From contig CAJUSK010000032.1 of NCBI GenBank assembly GCA_910589075.1, positions 27,299-91,298 of the forward strand: 64,000 nucleotides of DNA, in the 5' to 3' direction. Source of the DNA: an uncultured Lachnospiraceae bacterium. Its GTDB lineage: Bacteria > Bacillota > Clostridia > Lachnospirales > Lachnospiraceae. The notes below the pieces were generated by a model that had not been told where the DNA came from, searched no databases, and saw only the letters and a list, made by a program, of their open reading frames with translations. Below, one piece after another: positions 16,645 to 24,404 of the stretch. The position numbers and the translations under genes were made by a program. How positions within the stretch are numbered: the first letter of the stretch is position 1; each line of letters starts with the position of its first letter.

Positions 16645-17265
16645 ATGGATAAGGTTGTCATTACCATTGCAAGACAATATGGGAGCGGTGGGCGTACCAT
16701 TGGCCAGATGTTGTCAAAAGAGTTGGGAATCCACTATTATGATAAGGAACTGCTCAAACTTGCATCGGAAGAGAGCGGTATTCATGAAAGACTGTTTGCA
16801 GGCGTGGATGAAAAGCTGAAAAACAGCCCGCTGTTGCGGATTACCAAAAAAATTTATCAGGGACAGTTGATCCCGCCGGAAAGTGAAGAGTTCACTTCCA
16901 TGGAAAATCTGTTTAACTATCAGGCGAAAGTGATTAAAGAACTGGCGGAAGAGGAATCCTGTATCATTATCGGACGCTGTGCGGATTATGTGCTCAGGGA
17001 TTATGACAATGTACTGAGTGTGTTTATTCATGCGCCGGAGGACTACTGCATTGAACAGGCCAGACGCAAACTGAGTATGCCGGACCGGGAAATTAAAAAA
17101 TTTATCCAGAAGACGGATAAAGAACGGCGGGATTATTACTGGCATTATACCGGAAGAGAGTGGACGGATGCCAGAAATTATGATCTGTGCCTGGATAGCA
17201 GTAAACTGGGTATGGAACGGTGTATAGAAGAGATTCAGGCATATATGAAAGTCAGATTCAGATAG
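16645..17265 (+). CDS. Cytidylate kinase-like family protein
   Basis: This 206-residue protein resembles the cytidylate-kinase-like family common in Clostridia and distinct from true Cmk. It has the P-loop-like GSGGRTIG at residues 13-20 in the setting ITIARQYGSGGRTIGQMLSKELG, then YYDKELLKLA. A middle segment IIIGRCADYVLRDYDNVLSVFIHAP and a tyrosine-rich C-terminus follow. The strong AAGGAGGAG site fixes the ATG at 16645; the frame stays open upstream into livF. Its substrate is unknown. It sits between the liv operon and a GntR-type regulator. Confidence 0.8.
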   Translation: MDKVVITIARQYGSGGRTIGQMLSKELGIHYYDKELLKLASEESGIHERLFAGVDEKLKNSPLLRITKKIYQGQLIPPESEEFTSMENLFNYQAKVIKELAEEESCIIIGRCADYVLRDYDNVLSVFIHAPEDYCIEQARRKLSMPDREIKKFIQKTDKERRDYYWHYTGREWTDARNYDLCLDSSKLGMERCIEEIQAYMKVRFR

Positions 17266-17287
17266 GCGTTTGGGCACGGATTGTGGT

Positions 17288-18007
17288 ATGTACCAATATG
17301 AAAAAGTAGACAAACAACTTCTGGCAGTTCAGGTGGAAGATGAACTGTTACAGTATATTATAAAGGAACCGGTGGAAATCGGACAGAAAATTCCCAATGA
17401 ATACAGGTTGGCAGAACTTTTCGGGGTGAGCCGCAGCACTGTGCGGGAAGCTGTGAAGAGCCTGGCGACCAGGGGGATACTGGAGGTAAGAAGAGGTTCC
17501 GGCACCTATGTAGTCAACACCTCTTTGCCGGAAAACGATCCGCTGGGGCTGTCATGTTTGCAGGATAAATATAAGCTGGCGCTGGAGCTCTTCGATGTGC
17601 GTCTGATGCTGGAGCCGGAAATTGCCGCCCTTGCGGCAGAGAGCGCCAGTCCGGAGCAGCTTGAAACACTGGCCCGGCTTTGTGATGAAACAGAGCAGAT
17701 GTATCTGGAGGGGCAAAATCATATTCCCGGAGACATTGCATTCCATACCTGTATTGCGGGTTGCAGCCAGAACCGAGTGGTGGAACGGCTGATACCGGTG
17801 ATAAATACGGCGGTGCTGACCTTTGCCAATCTCACTCATCGGACGCTGATGCAGGAAACCATCGAAACCCATCGGGCGATTGTCAATGCGATTCTGGACC
17901 GTGATCCGGTGGGCGCCAGGTGCGCCATGGTGATGCATCTGACTTATAACCGTCAGGCACTGGTAAAGCTGTTGAAAGAGCAGAAAGAGAACGAAAAGAC
18001 TGACTAA
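17288..18007 (+). CDS. FadR/GntR-family transcriptional regulator
   Basis: This is a GntR regulator of the FadR (FCD) subfamily. The winged helix-turn-helix spans about residues 12-78, with YRLAELFGVSRSTVREAVKSL and the wing RRGSGTYVV. An all-helical FCD ligand domain follows (about 95-225) with candidate metal-binding histidines in AFHTCIAG, ETHRAI and MVMHL. I chose ATG 17288; the upstream in-frame TTG at 17270 has no better ribosome-binding site. Such regulators usually respond to sugar acids or other organic acids. The GntP permease and dehydratase genes downstream are the likely targets. That assignment is inference. Confidence 0.88.
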   Translation: MYQYEKVDKQLLAVQVEDELLQYIIKEPVEIGQKIPNEYRLAELFGVSRSTVREAVKSLATRGILEVRRGSGTYVVNTSLPENDPLGLSCLQDKYKLALELFDVRLMLEPEIAALAAESASPEQLETLARLCDETEQMYLEGQNHIPGDIAFHTCIAGCSQNRVVERLIPVINTAVLTFANLTHRTLMQETIETHRAIVNAILDRDPVGARCAMVMHLTYNRQALVKLLKEQKENEKTD

Positions 18008-18142
18008 ACGGCTGTATGCAGGATTGTGGGAACATTTTTCAAACGGGGTGTTTCTGTGTTACATGGAATCATTGGTTTACAGATGAAACAAGTGCGCAGG
18101 CTGTTTGTATAAAAAAATAATATATGGTTAAAATAAACAAAA

Positions 18143-18178
18143 AATGAGGATTTCGATGTATGAAATCCTCATTTTTTT
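18143..18178 (+). terminator. Rho-independent terminator after the FadR-type gene
   Basis: AATGAGGATTTC (18143-18154) pairs perfectly with GAAATCCTCATT (18162-18173), followed by a T run. Confidence 0.9.
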
Positions 18179-18218
18179 GTTAAAATGAGAGAAAATAAGA
18201 AACAAAACATCGTATGTA

Positions 18219-18247
18219 TTGACAAAATTGTTCAAAAAATATATATT
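18219..18247 (+). promoter_or_regulatory. Promoter upstream of the GntP-family gene
   Basis: TTGACA at 18219-18224 and TATATT at 18242-18247 are 17 bases apart, giving a leader of about 115 bases. The surrounding gap between the regulator and the permease is very AT rich and may hold the regulator's operator, but I could not pick a convincing palindrome. Confidence 0.7.
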
Positions 18248-18371
18248 TTATTCAGAAAACATAAGATGTCAGACAAAAAATAAAAAATAAAGGAGGATAA
18301 GGGGATATACATCAGATGACTGACATGTATAAGAAGGAACGTGATAAACTGAGAAAGAGAGGATATGCAGT

Positions 18372-19727
18372 ATGACAGCAGAGATTGCTTTAAATCCAAC
18401 AAGGCTGGTAATTGCCGCGATTATTGGTCTGATACTTTTGTTGGTACTCATTATCAAATTTAAAATACAGGCAATGATCGCCATTCTGATCGGCGCGATT
18501 TCTATTGGCCTGATTGCGGGAATGCCTGCGGAAACCATTGTTACGGCGGTGAACGACGGCATTGGGAATACACTCAAGGGCATAGCGCTGCTGGTGGGAC
18601 TGGGTTCCATGTTCGGCGCGATTCTGGAAATATCAGGTGGCGCCCAGACACTGGCTGTTACGATGGTCAAGTGGTTTGGGGATAAAAAGGCAGCCTGGGC
18701 GCTGGGCATTACCGGGCTTGTGATTGCCATGCCGGTGTTTTTTGACGCTGGTCTGATTATTTTGATTCCGCTGGCCTTTTCTCTGGCAAAGCGGACGAAG
18801 CGCTCCTCGCTCTTTTATGTGATTCCGCTTCTGGCGGGTCTGGCTGTTGGGCATGCCTTTATACCGCCCACACCTGGGCCGATTCTGGTAGCCAATATGC
18901 TGGATGTGGAGCTGGGCTGGGTAATTCTGGTGGGCATTTTCTGTGGTGTGGTTTCCATGGTAGTGGCAGGACCCATTTGGGGCGGGATCTGTGGCAGCAA
19001 ATATAGCCTTCCGGTACCTGAACATGTGGCAAATCAGGAAGATTTCGATGAATCCAAACTGCCCAATTTCTGGGCCATTGTGGGGATTATCCTCATTCCC
19101 CTGGTGCTGATTATCCTGGATTCCGTAACCGGGGTGGTTCCGGCACTGGCTTCCTGGCAGCCTGTTTTTGCCTTTTTAGGTGAGCCTTTTGTGGCTCTGC
19201 TGATTGCCACGGTGGCAGCCATGTTGATTTTGGGCATCGGCCATGGATACAGTACGGAAGAGCTGGAAAAGGTCATGACCAAATCGTTGGAACCTACGGG
19301 CCTCATTTTGCTTGTCACAGCCTGTGGCGGTGTACTCAGATATGTGCTGCAATATTCCGGTATGGGTGATTTAATCGGGGATGCGGTCAGCACCATGTCT
19401 CTGCCCATTGTGATTCTGGCTTTTATTGTAGCTGCGCTGGTGCGCATCTGTGTGGGATCCGCCACGGTGGCTATGACCATGGCAGCCGGGATCATTGCGT
19501 CCATACCGGGGATTGCGGATCTTTCCCCTCTGTATCTGGCCTGCACCACAGCCGCAGTGGCAGGCGGCGCAACCGTATGTTCCCACTTTAACGACTCCGG
19601 TTTCTGGCTGGTAAAGTCCCTGGTGGGTATGGACGAAAAAACCACGTTGAAAACATGGACAATTATGGAAACCCTGGTGGGCGGAACGGGGTTTGTTGTG
19701 GCATTGATCATTTCGTTTTTTGCATAG
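18372..19727 (+). CDS. GntP-family gluconate/sugar-acid permease
   Basis: This is a GntP-family proton symporter of 451 residues with 12 or more hydrophobic segments. Members import gluconate or related acids such as fructuronate or glycerate. Visible family signatures include AMPVFFDAGLIILIPLAF, AFIPPTPGPILVANML and AAVAGGATVCSHFNDSGFW. The next gene encodes an IlvD/Edd-family dehydratase, and a FadR-type regulator lies upstream. Together they suggest uptake of an aldonic acid and its dehydration to a 2-keto-3-deoxy acid. The exact sugar acid cannot be read from the sequence. Confidence 0.9.
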   Translation: MTAEIALNPTRLVIAAIIGLILLLVLIIKFKIQAMIAILIGAISIGLIAGMPAETIVTAVNDGIGNTLKGIALLVGLGSMFGAILEISGGAQTLAVTMVKWFGDKKAAWALGITGLVIAMPVFFDAGLIILIPLAFSLAKRTKRSSLFYVIPLLAGLAVGHAFIPPTPGPILVANMLDVELGWVILVGIFCGVVSMVVAGPIWGGICGSKYSLPVPEHVANQEDFDESKLPNFWAIVGIILIPLVLIILDSVTGVVPALASWQPVFAFLGEPFVALLIATVAAMLILGIGHGYSTEELEKVMTKSLEPTGLILLVTACGGVLRYVLQYSGMGDLIGDAVSTMSLPIVILAFIVAALVRICVGSATVAMTMAAGIIASIPGIADLSPLYLACTTAAVAGGATVCSHFNDSGFWLVKSLVGMDEKTTLKTWTIMETLVGGTGFVVALIISFFA

Positions 19728-19755
19728 AAGAGCAATAGGAAAGGACAGGTGTAGT

Positions 19756-21513
19756 ATGGGCAAATTAAAAAGTCAGGAAATGCGTAAAGTGGCGCCGGAA
19801 CTGGATCCGCTGCGTATTGGTACAGGCTGGAAACCGGAGGATCTGGAGAAACCGCAGGTATTGATCGAGAGTACTTACGGAGACAGCCATCCGGGGAGCG
19901 GACATTTGAATCTGCTGGTAGAAGAAGTAAAAAAGGGAATTGAGGAGGCCGGAGGATTCGGCGCCAGATATTTCTGTACGGATATATGCGATGGGGAGAG
20001 TCAGGGGACAGACGGTATCAATTTCAGCCTGGTCAGCCGGGAAATGATTTCCAATATGATAGAAATCCATGCCAATGCCACGCCCTTTGACGGGGGTGTG
20101 TACCTGTCGAGCTGTGATAAAGGGCTGCCGGGCAATCTGATGGGGCTGTGCCGGGTAAATATACCGGCCATCGTAGTGCCGGGGGGAACCATGAACGCAG
20201 GCCCTGATATGCTGACGCTGGAACAGCTTGGCATGTACAGCGCAAAATACCAGAGAGGTGAGATCGACGAGGCAAAACTGAACTGGGCAAAACAAAATGC
20301 ATGTCCCAGTTGCGGCGCATGTTCCTTTATCGGTACGGCCTCCACCATGCAGATTATGGCGGAAGCTCTTGGGCTGGCGCTGCCGGGCAGCGCATTGATG
20401 CCTGCCACCAGTCCGGATTTGCTGACTTTCGCAAGAGAAGCCGGAAGGCAATCTGTAAAACTGGCATGGACGGACCATATGCGTCCCAGCGATCTGCTGA
20501 CAACGGACAGTTTTGAAAATGCCATACTGGTGCATGCGGCTGTTTCCGGCAGTACCAACTGTCTGTTGCACATACCGGCCATTGCCCATGAACTGGGTAT
20601 TGAAATTACAGGCGATACCTTTGACAGGCTGCACCGGGGGGCCAGATATCTTCTGGATGTGCGTCCGGCAGGCCGCTGGCCCGCAGAGTGTTTCTATTAT
20701 GCAGGCGGGGTTCCTGCAATCATGGAAGAAATACGGGATTGCCTGCATCTGGATGTCATGACGGTAACCGGTAAAACCCTGGGAGAGAATCTGGATACCC
20801 TCAGAGAAAACGGTTTTTATGACCGCTGTCAGAAATGGCTGGAAGAATTCAACAAACGGTACGGGTGTTCTCTGACAAAAGAGGATATAATCCGGCCTCG
20901 TGATAAGGCCATCGGGACAGATGGCAGCATTGCCATTCTGCGGGGGAATCTGGCGCCGGAAGGCGCAGTGATCAAGCATACCGCCTGCCCGAAAGAAATG
21001 TTCCGCGCCGTCCTGCGGGCCAGACCCTTTGACAGTGAGGAAGCATGTCTGGATGCGGTATTGCAGCATAAAGTGGAAAAAGGGGACGCTGTCTTTATCC
21101 GTTATGAGGGCCCTAAGGGAAGCGGTATGCCGGAAATGTTTTATACATCAGAGGCCATCAGCAGTGATAAAGAACTGGGGCGCAGTATTGCGTTGATTAC
21201 GGACGGACGGTTTTCCGGTGCTTCCACGGGCCCGGTGATCGGGCACTGCAGTCCGGAAGCAGCGGACGGGGGACCCATTGCCCTGGTGGAAGAGGGAGAT
21301 TTAATTGAAATTGACATACAGGAGCGGAAGCTGAATATTGTGGGTATCCATGGAGAGAGGAAATCACCGGAAGAAATCGAAACGGTTCTGGAAAGCCGCA
21401 GAAAGAACTGGAAGCCAAAAGAGATGCGTTACAAAAAGGGTGCGTTACGGCTGTTTGCGGAGCATGCGGTCAGCCCCATGAAAGGTGCATATCTGGCATT
21501 TGAAGATATTTGA
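19756..21513 (+). CDS. IlvD/Edd-family dehydratase (sugar-acid dehydratase type)
   Basis: This is an iron-sulfur dehydratase of the IlvD/Edd family, 585 residues. The cysteine motifs SSCDKGLPG and CPSCGACSFIGTASTMQ, which carry cluster ligands, are present, as are the DGRFSGASTGPVIGHCSPEA and GLALPGSA stretches. The neighbouring GntP permease argues for an aldonate dehydratase (gluconate, xylonate or similar, YjhG/YagF-like) over the isoleucine-valine enzyme; no ilv genes are nearby. The start at ATG 19756 gives the MGKLKSQ N-terminus. No KDG kinase or aldolase gene is in the window, so later steps must be encoded elsewhere. Confidence 0.85.
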   Translation: MGKLKSQEMRKVAPELDPLRIGTGWKPEDLEKPQVLIESTYGDSHPGSGHLNLLVEEVKKGIEEAGGFGARYFCTDICDGESQGTDGINFSLVSREMISNMIEIHANATPFDGGVYLSSCDKGLPGNLMGLCRVNIPAIVVPGGTMNAGPDMLTLEQLGMYSAKYQRGEIDEAKLNWAKQNACPSCGACSFIGTASTMQIMAEALGLALPGSALMPATSPDLLTFAREAGRQSVKLAWTDHMRPSDLLTTDSFENAILVHAAVSGSTNCLLHIPAIAHELGIEITGDTFDRLHRGARYLLDVRPAGRWPAECFYYAGGVPAIMEEIRDCLHLDVMTVTGKTLGENLDTLRENGFYDRCQKWLEEFNKRYGCSLTKEDIIRPRDKAIGTDGSIAILRGNLAPEGAVIKHTACPKEMFRAVLRARPFDSEEACLDAVLQHKVEKGDAVFIRYEGPKGSGMPEMFYTSEAISSDKELGRSIALITDGRFSGASTGPVIGHCSPEAADGGPIALVEEGDLIEIDIQERKLNIVGIHGERKSPEEIETVLESRRKNWKPKEMRYKKGALRLFAEHAVSPMKGAYLAFEDI

Positions 21514-21562
21514 AGATGAAAAACAATCCCCATTGCGCAGGCACCACAGAGAAGTAAAAAGA

Positions 21563-21605
21563 GAAACACGCCTGTTACAGCGTTACCATAACAGGCGTGT
21601 GTTTC
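21563..21605. terminator. Bidirectional terminator between converging genes
   Basis: ACACGCCTGTTA (21566-21577) pairs with TAACAGGCGTGT (21589-21600), flanked by GAA and TTTC. It overlaps the last codons of the minus-strand gene and lies about 60 bases after the dehydratase gene, so it can serve both. Confidence 0.75.
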
Positions 21606-23449
21606 AATGCAGGAATCAGTTTTTCCTGCAGATCGGCGGTTTTAAATTTCAGGCTGGCCGTATTGATACAGGGATGACAGGCGAAATATTCCTGTTCCAG
21701 CACTTCTTTGTCTATCAGCAGTGTGACCTTTCCCTCATGGTCATTCATCAGTCCCATAATGGTGACAGATCCCGGCGTAACATCCAGCAGTTCTTCCATC
21801 ATATCCCCGGAACCAAAGGAGAGCCGTGCCACGCCCAGTTGGGCGGACAGGTCTTTTGTCACAAATTTTTTTTCTCCCGGCATGAGAAGCAGGTAGAACG
21901 TTGTCTGCTGCCGGTTGCAGAGAAAGAGATTTTTACAGATTTTAACTCCCAGCAGTTTGTCAATGTCTTCGCAGGCTTCAATGGTGGCCAGCGGTTCGTG
22001 GTGCACCTGCTCATAGGGAATCTGCAGCAATTCCAGCAGATCATAACAACGGACTTCTTTTTCAGGCAGGCAGGACAGATCGGCGGGACGGCCCGGTGAC
22101 AGGACAGGGGTACATGCCTCCGGGAGCTGCGGCGTGGTATCATTTGTCTGTGTACCGGCGGCGTCTTGTGGCCTTTGCGCTGTGTCATCAAAGACAGATT
22201 CCGGCAGTGTGAGCAGCACTTTTTCAATCCGGTTCTGGTTGATCACCTGGGCTACGAGTATCATACCGTCCGGTGTGATAACGCTTTCTCCCTGGGTGGG
22301 CAGACGATCCAGCATACCGATCAGGATGCCGCCGATGGAATCATAATCTTCGGAAATAAGGTTTATATCCAGTGCGCTGTTCACATCGTCCAGTTTCATA
22401 CTGCCTTCCACCAGATACTGCCGGTTGCCCATATCCTGAATCAACTCTTCTTCATCTTCATCGTACTCGTCCCGTATTTCACCCACGATTTCTTCCAGCA
22501 GGTCCTCCAGTGTGATCATACCGACACAGGCGCCATATTCATTGAGAACAAAGGCCACGTTCATGGCGGCGCTCCGCATCTCCATCATCAGGTCGGCAGT
22601 TTTCTTATATTCATAGGTATAATAGGCTTCCCGGAGGATATCCTGTACTTTGAAATTCTTCTTATTGGGTACGAACAGAAAGTCTTTGATATTCACGAAG
22701 CCCTTTACATTGTCCGTATCGTTCTCGTAAACGGGAATTCTGGTATACATGGATTCCCGGAACAGTGCCAGCAGTTCGTTGTAGGAGGCTTCCATATCCA
22801 CCATTGTTACATCAATTTTCGGAATCATAATGTCTTTGGCATCAGAATCACTGAAATCAAACACATTGTAAATCATTTCCCGTTCTTCTGTTTCTATGGC
22901 GCCGTCTTCATGGCTGACATCCACATAGGTTTTCAGATCCCGTTCTGTCATGGCCGATGTTTTTTCTGCCGTATGAATATGGAACAGAAGCATGATACCG
23001 CCCGCCAGTTTGTCGATGACAATAATGATCGGGGTAAAGAGCAGCATCAGCAGACGGATGACCTTGGCATAGGCAAGGGAGATTTTTTCGGAGTTGTACA
23101 TGGCCCAGGTTTTGGGAGTGATTTCTCCGAAGATAAGAACGGCCAGCGTCAGTGCGCCGGTCATAAGGCTGACCGCATAACTGCCCCAGATATGGAGAGC
23201 CAGGGTGGTCGCCAGAGAAGAAGCGGAGATATTGACGATGTTGTTGCCTACCAGGATCGTACTGAGCATTTTGCTGTAGTGATCCAGAATTCCCTGGACT
23301 ATGACAGCCCGTTGATTGCCTTCTTCTGTCAGAGTGCGGATGCGCACTCTGTTCACCGTAGTCAGCGCCGTTTCCGCCGAAGAGAAAAAGGCGGAAAGTA
23401 AAAGTAACAGAAACAGGATGATAAATCCTGTGATACTACCCGTATCCAA
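21575..23449 (-). CDS. CNNM/CBS/CorC_HlyC membrane protein fused to a YbaK/ProX-like deacylase domain
   Basis: Residues 1 to about 190 form a CNNM/DUF21 membrane domain (LSAFFSSAETALTTVNR, LVGNNIVNISASSLATTLAL, FGEITPKTWA). A CBS pair follows at about 205-325 and a CorC_HlyC domain at about 340-415. Family members act in Mg2+ or Na+ efflux. After a Pro/Thr-rich linker (about 416-465), residues 466-608 match prolyl-tRNA editing proteins (YbaK/PrdX), with KNLFLCN, VARLSFGSGD, PGSVTIMGLMND and HPCINTASL. The frame is continuous with no frameshift. The start is a TTG at 23449, 8 bases after GGAGG; the nearby ATG is followed at once by a stop. Linking ion transport to tRNA editing in one chain is unusual. 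Confidence 0.88.
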   Translation of the reverse strand: MDTGSITGFIILFLLLLLSAFFSSAETALTTVNRVRIRTLTEEGNQRAVIVQGILDHYSKMLSTILVGNNIVNISASSLATTLALHIWGSYAVSLMTGALTLAVLIFGEITPKTWAMYNSEKISLAYAKVIRLLMLLFTPIIIVIDKLAGGIMLLFHIHTAEKTSAMTERDLKTYVDVSHEDGAIETEEREMIYNVFDFSDSDAKDIMIPKIDVTMVDMEASYNELLALFRESMYTRIPVYENDTDNVKGFVNIKDFLFVPNKKNFKVQDILREAYYTYEYKKTADLMMEMRSAAMNVAFVLNEYGACVGMITLEDLLEEIVGEIRDEYDEDEEELIQDMGNRQYLVEGSMKLDDVNSALDINLISEDYDSIGGILIGMLDRLPTQGESVITPDGMILVAQVINQNRIEKVLLTLPESVFDDTAQRPQDAAGTQTNDTTPQLPEACTPVLSPGRPADLSCLPEKEVRCYDLLELLQIPYEQVHHEPLATIEACEDIDKLLGVKICKNLFLCNRQQTTFYLLLMPGEKKFVTKDLSAQLGVARLSFGSGDMMEELLDVTPGSVTIMGLMNDHEGKVTLLIDKEVLEQEYFACHPCINTASLKFKTADLQEKLIPALKHTPVMVTL

Positions 23450-23567
23450 TTACATAACCTCCCAGAAAATGTGAAATAATTTTTAGAGTTATCATATAAT
23501 AAGATACAGCCTGTTGTCAAGTTCGGGAATCCTTACGCATATATATTATGTAACGGGAGGTGTGACA

Positions 23568-23942
23568 ATGAAGGCTTCGCCAAAAAATAATTCCTATGTC
23601 ATATTTTATCTGAAATGTCTGCTTTTTTCCTATATTCTGACCGTGGGTCTGTTGCTGTTTCTGGCGCTGTTCCTCTATCGGTTCCATCTGGCGGAAAAGA
23701 CGGTTTCCATTGCGATTATTCTGATTTACATAGCGGCCTCACTGTTTGCCGGATTTATTTCCGGGAAAAAGATGGGGAATCGGAAGTTTCTGTGGGGACT
23801 TCTGGCAGGGGTTTTATATTTTACGGTTCTGCTCTGTGTATCTCTGGCCCTGGACCATGGCGCGGCGGGGATTTCCGGCAACCTGGTTACGGTATTTTTT
23901 ATCTGTGCAGGCGGCGGGATGCTGGGCGGGATGCTTGGATGA
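23568..23942 (+). CDS. Small integral membrane protein, TIGR04086-like
   Basis: This 124-residue protein has four hydrophobic segments with short loops and glycine-rich ends (GGGMLGGMLG at the C-terminus). It resembles the TIGR04086 family of four-helix membrane proteins found in spore-forming Clostridia, whose function is unknown. GGGAGG at 23555-23560 sets the ATG at 23568; the frame also opens at 23514 but without a site. It is monocistronic as far as can be seen and lies between the fusion gene, which is divergent, and the SCIFF locus. Confidence 0.75.
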   Translation: MKASPKNNSYVIFYLKCLLFSYILTVGLLLFLALFLYRFHLAEKTVSIAIILIYIAASLFAGFISGKKMGNRKFLWGLLAGVLYFTVLLCVSLALDHGAAGISGNLVTVFFICAGGGMLGGMLG

Positions 23943-23992
23943 GACAGAGCGCGGCTGCGTAACGGACGAAGGACAGAAACCCCACAAAAAGA

Positions 23993-24021
23993 TTGACCTT
24001 TTTCAGCAACTATGGTATACT
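23993..24021 (+). promoter_or_regulatory. Promoter of scfA-scfB-secDF
   Basis: TTGACC at 23993-23998 and TATACT at 24016-24021 are 17 bases apart, and lie about 55 bases before the scfA start. Confidence 0.75.
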
Positions 24022-24076
24022 CTTGCACAGAATACAGTTCCCGGCAGAGTATACGGGATTGTAAGGAGGATAGAAG

Positions 24077-24223
24077 ATGAAGCACATTAAGACATTGAAC
24101 ACAGGGAATCTGCAGGAATCCATGAAAAAGGGCGGATGCGGAGAGTGTCAGACATCCTGTCAGTCGGCCTGCAAGACATCCTGTACGGTAGGAAACCAGA
24201 GTTGTGAGAAGGCAGGCAGATAA
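24077..24223 (+). CDS. scfA: SCIFF ranthipeptide precursor
   Basis: This 48-residue peptide is the SCIFF (six cysteines in forty-five residues) precursor, nearly universal in Clostridia. It begins MKHIKTLNTGNLQESMKKGG, the conserved leader. Six cysteines follow at 21, 24, 28, 32, 36 and 43 in the pattern CGEC, TSC, SAC, TSC, QSC. AAGGAGG at 24063-24069 precedes the ATG. The radical SAM maturase gene lies directly downstream. By analogy with the family the maturase installs thioether crosslinks. The final role of the mature peptide in the cell is not known. Confidence 0.96.
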   Translation: MKHIKTLNTGNLQESMKKGGCGECQTSCQSACKTSCTVGNQSCEKAGR

Positions 24224-24256
24224 GGCCGGCCAGGCGATGGGTATGATAAGGAACGG

Positions 24257-24284
24257 GTAAGCAGCGATTTGTGTCGCTGCTTAT
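24257..24284 (+). terminator. Intercistronic hairpin between scfA and scfB
   Basis: AAGCAGCGA (about 24259-24267) pairs with TCGCTGCTT (about 24274-24282), followed by ATATTA with no real T run. It could protect the scfA message or reduce read-through into scfB, giving more precursor than enzyme. Confidence 0.5.
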
Positions 24285-24404
24285 ATTACGTTGTATTACA
24301 GGAAAATGTGTTTCCTGTATGAGGAATGCCGGGAAGCACATGAGGAAGATGTTTGGTTTCCGGTTCGTTTTTGGGCGGATCAGGATAGAGAAAGGAAAGA
24401 ATAC

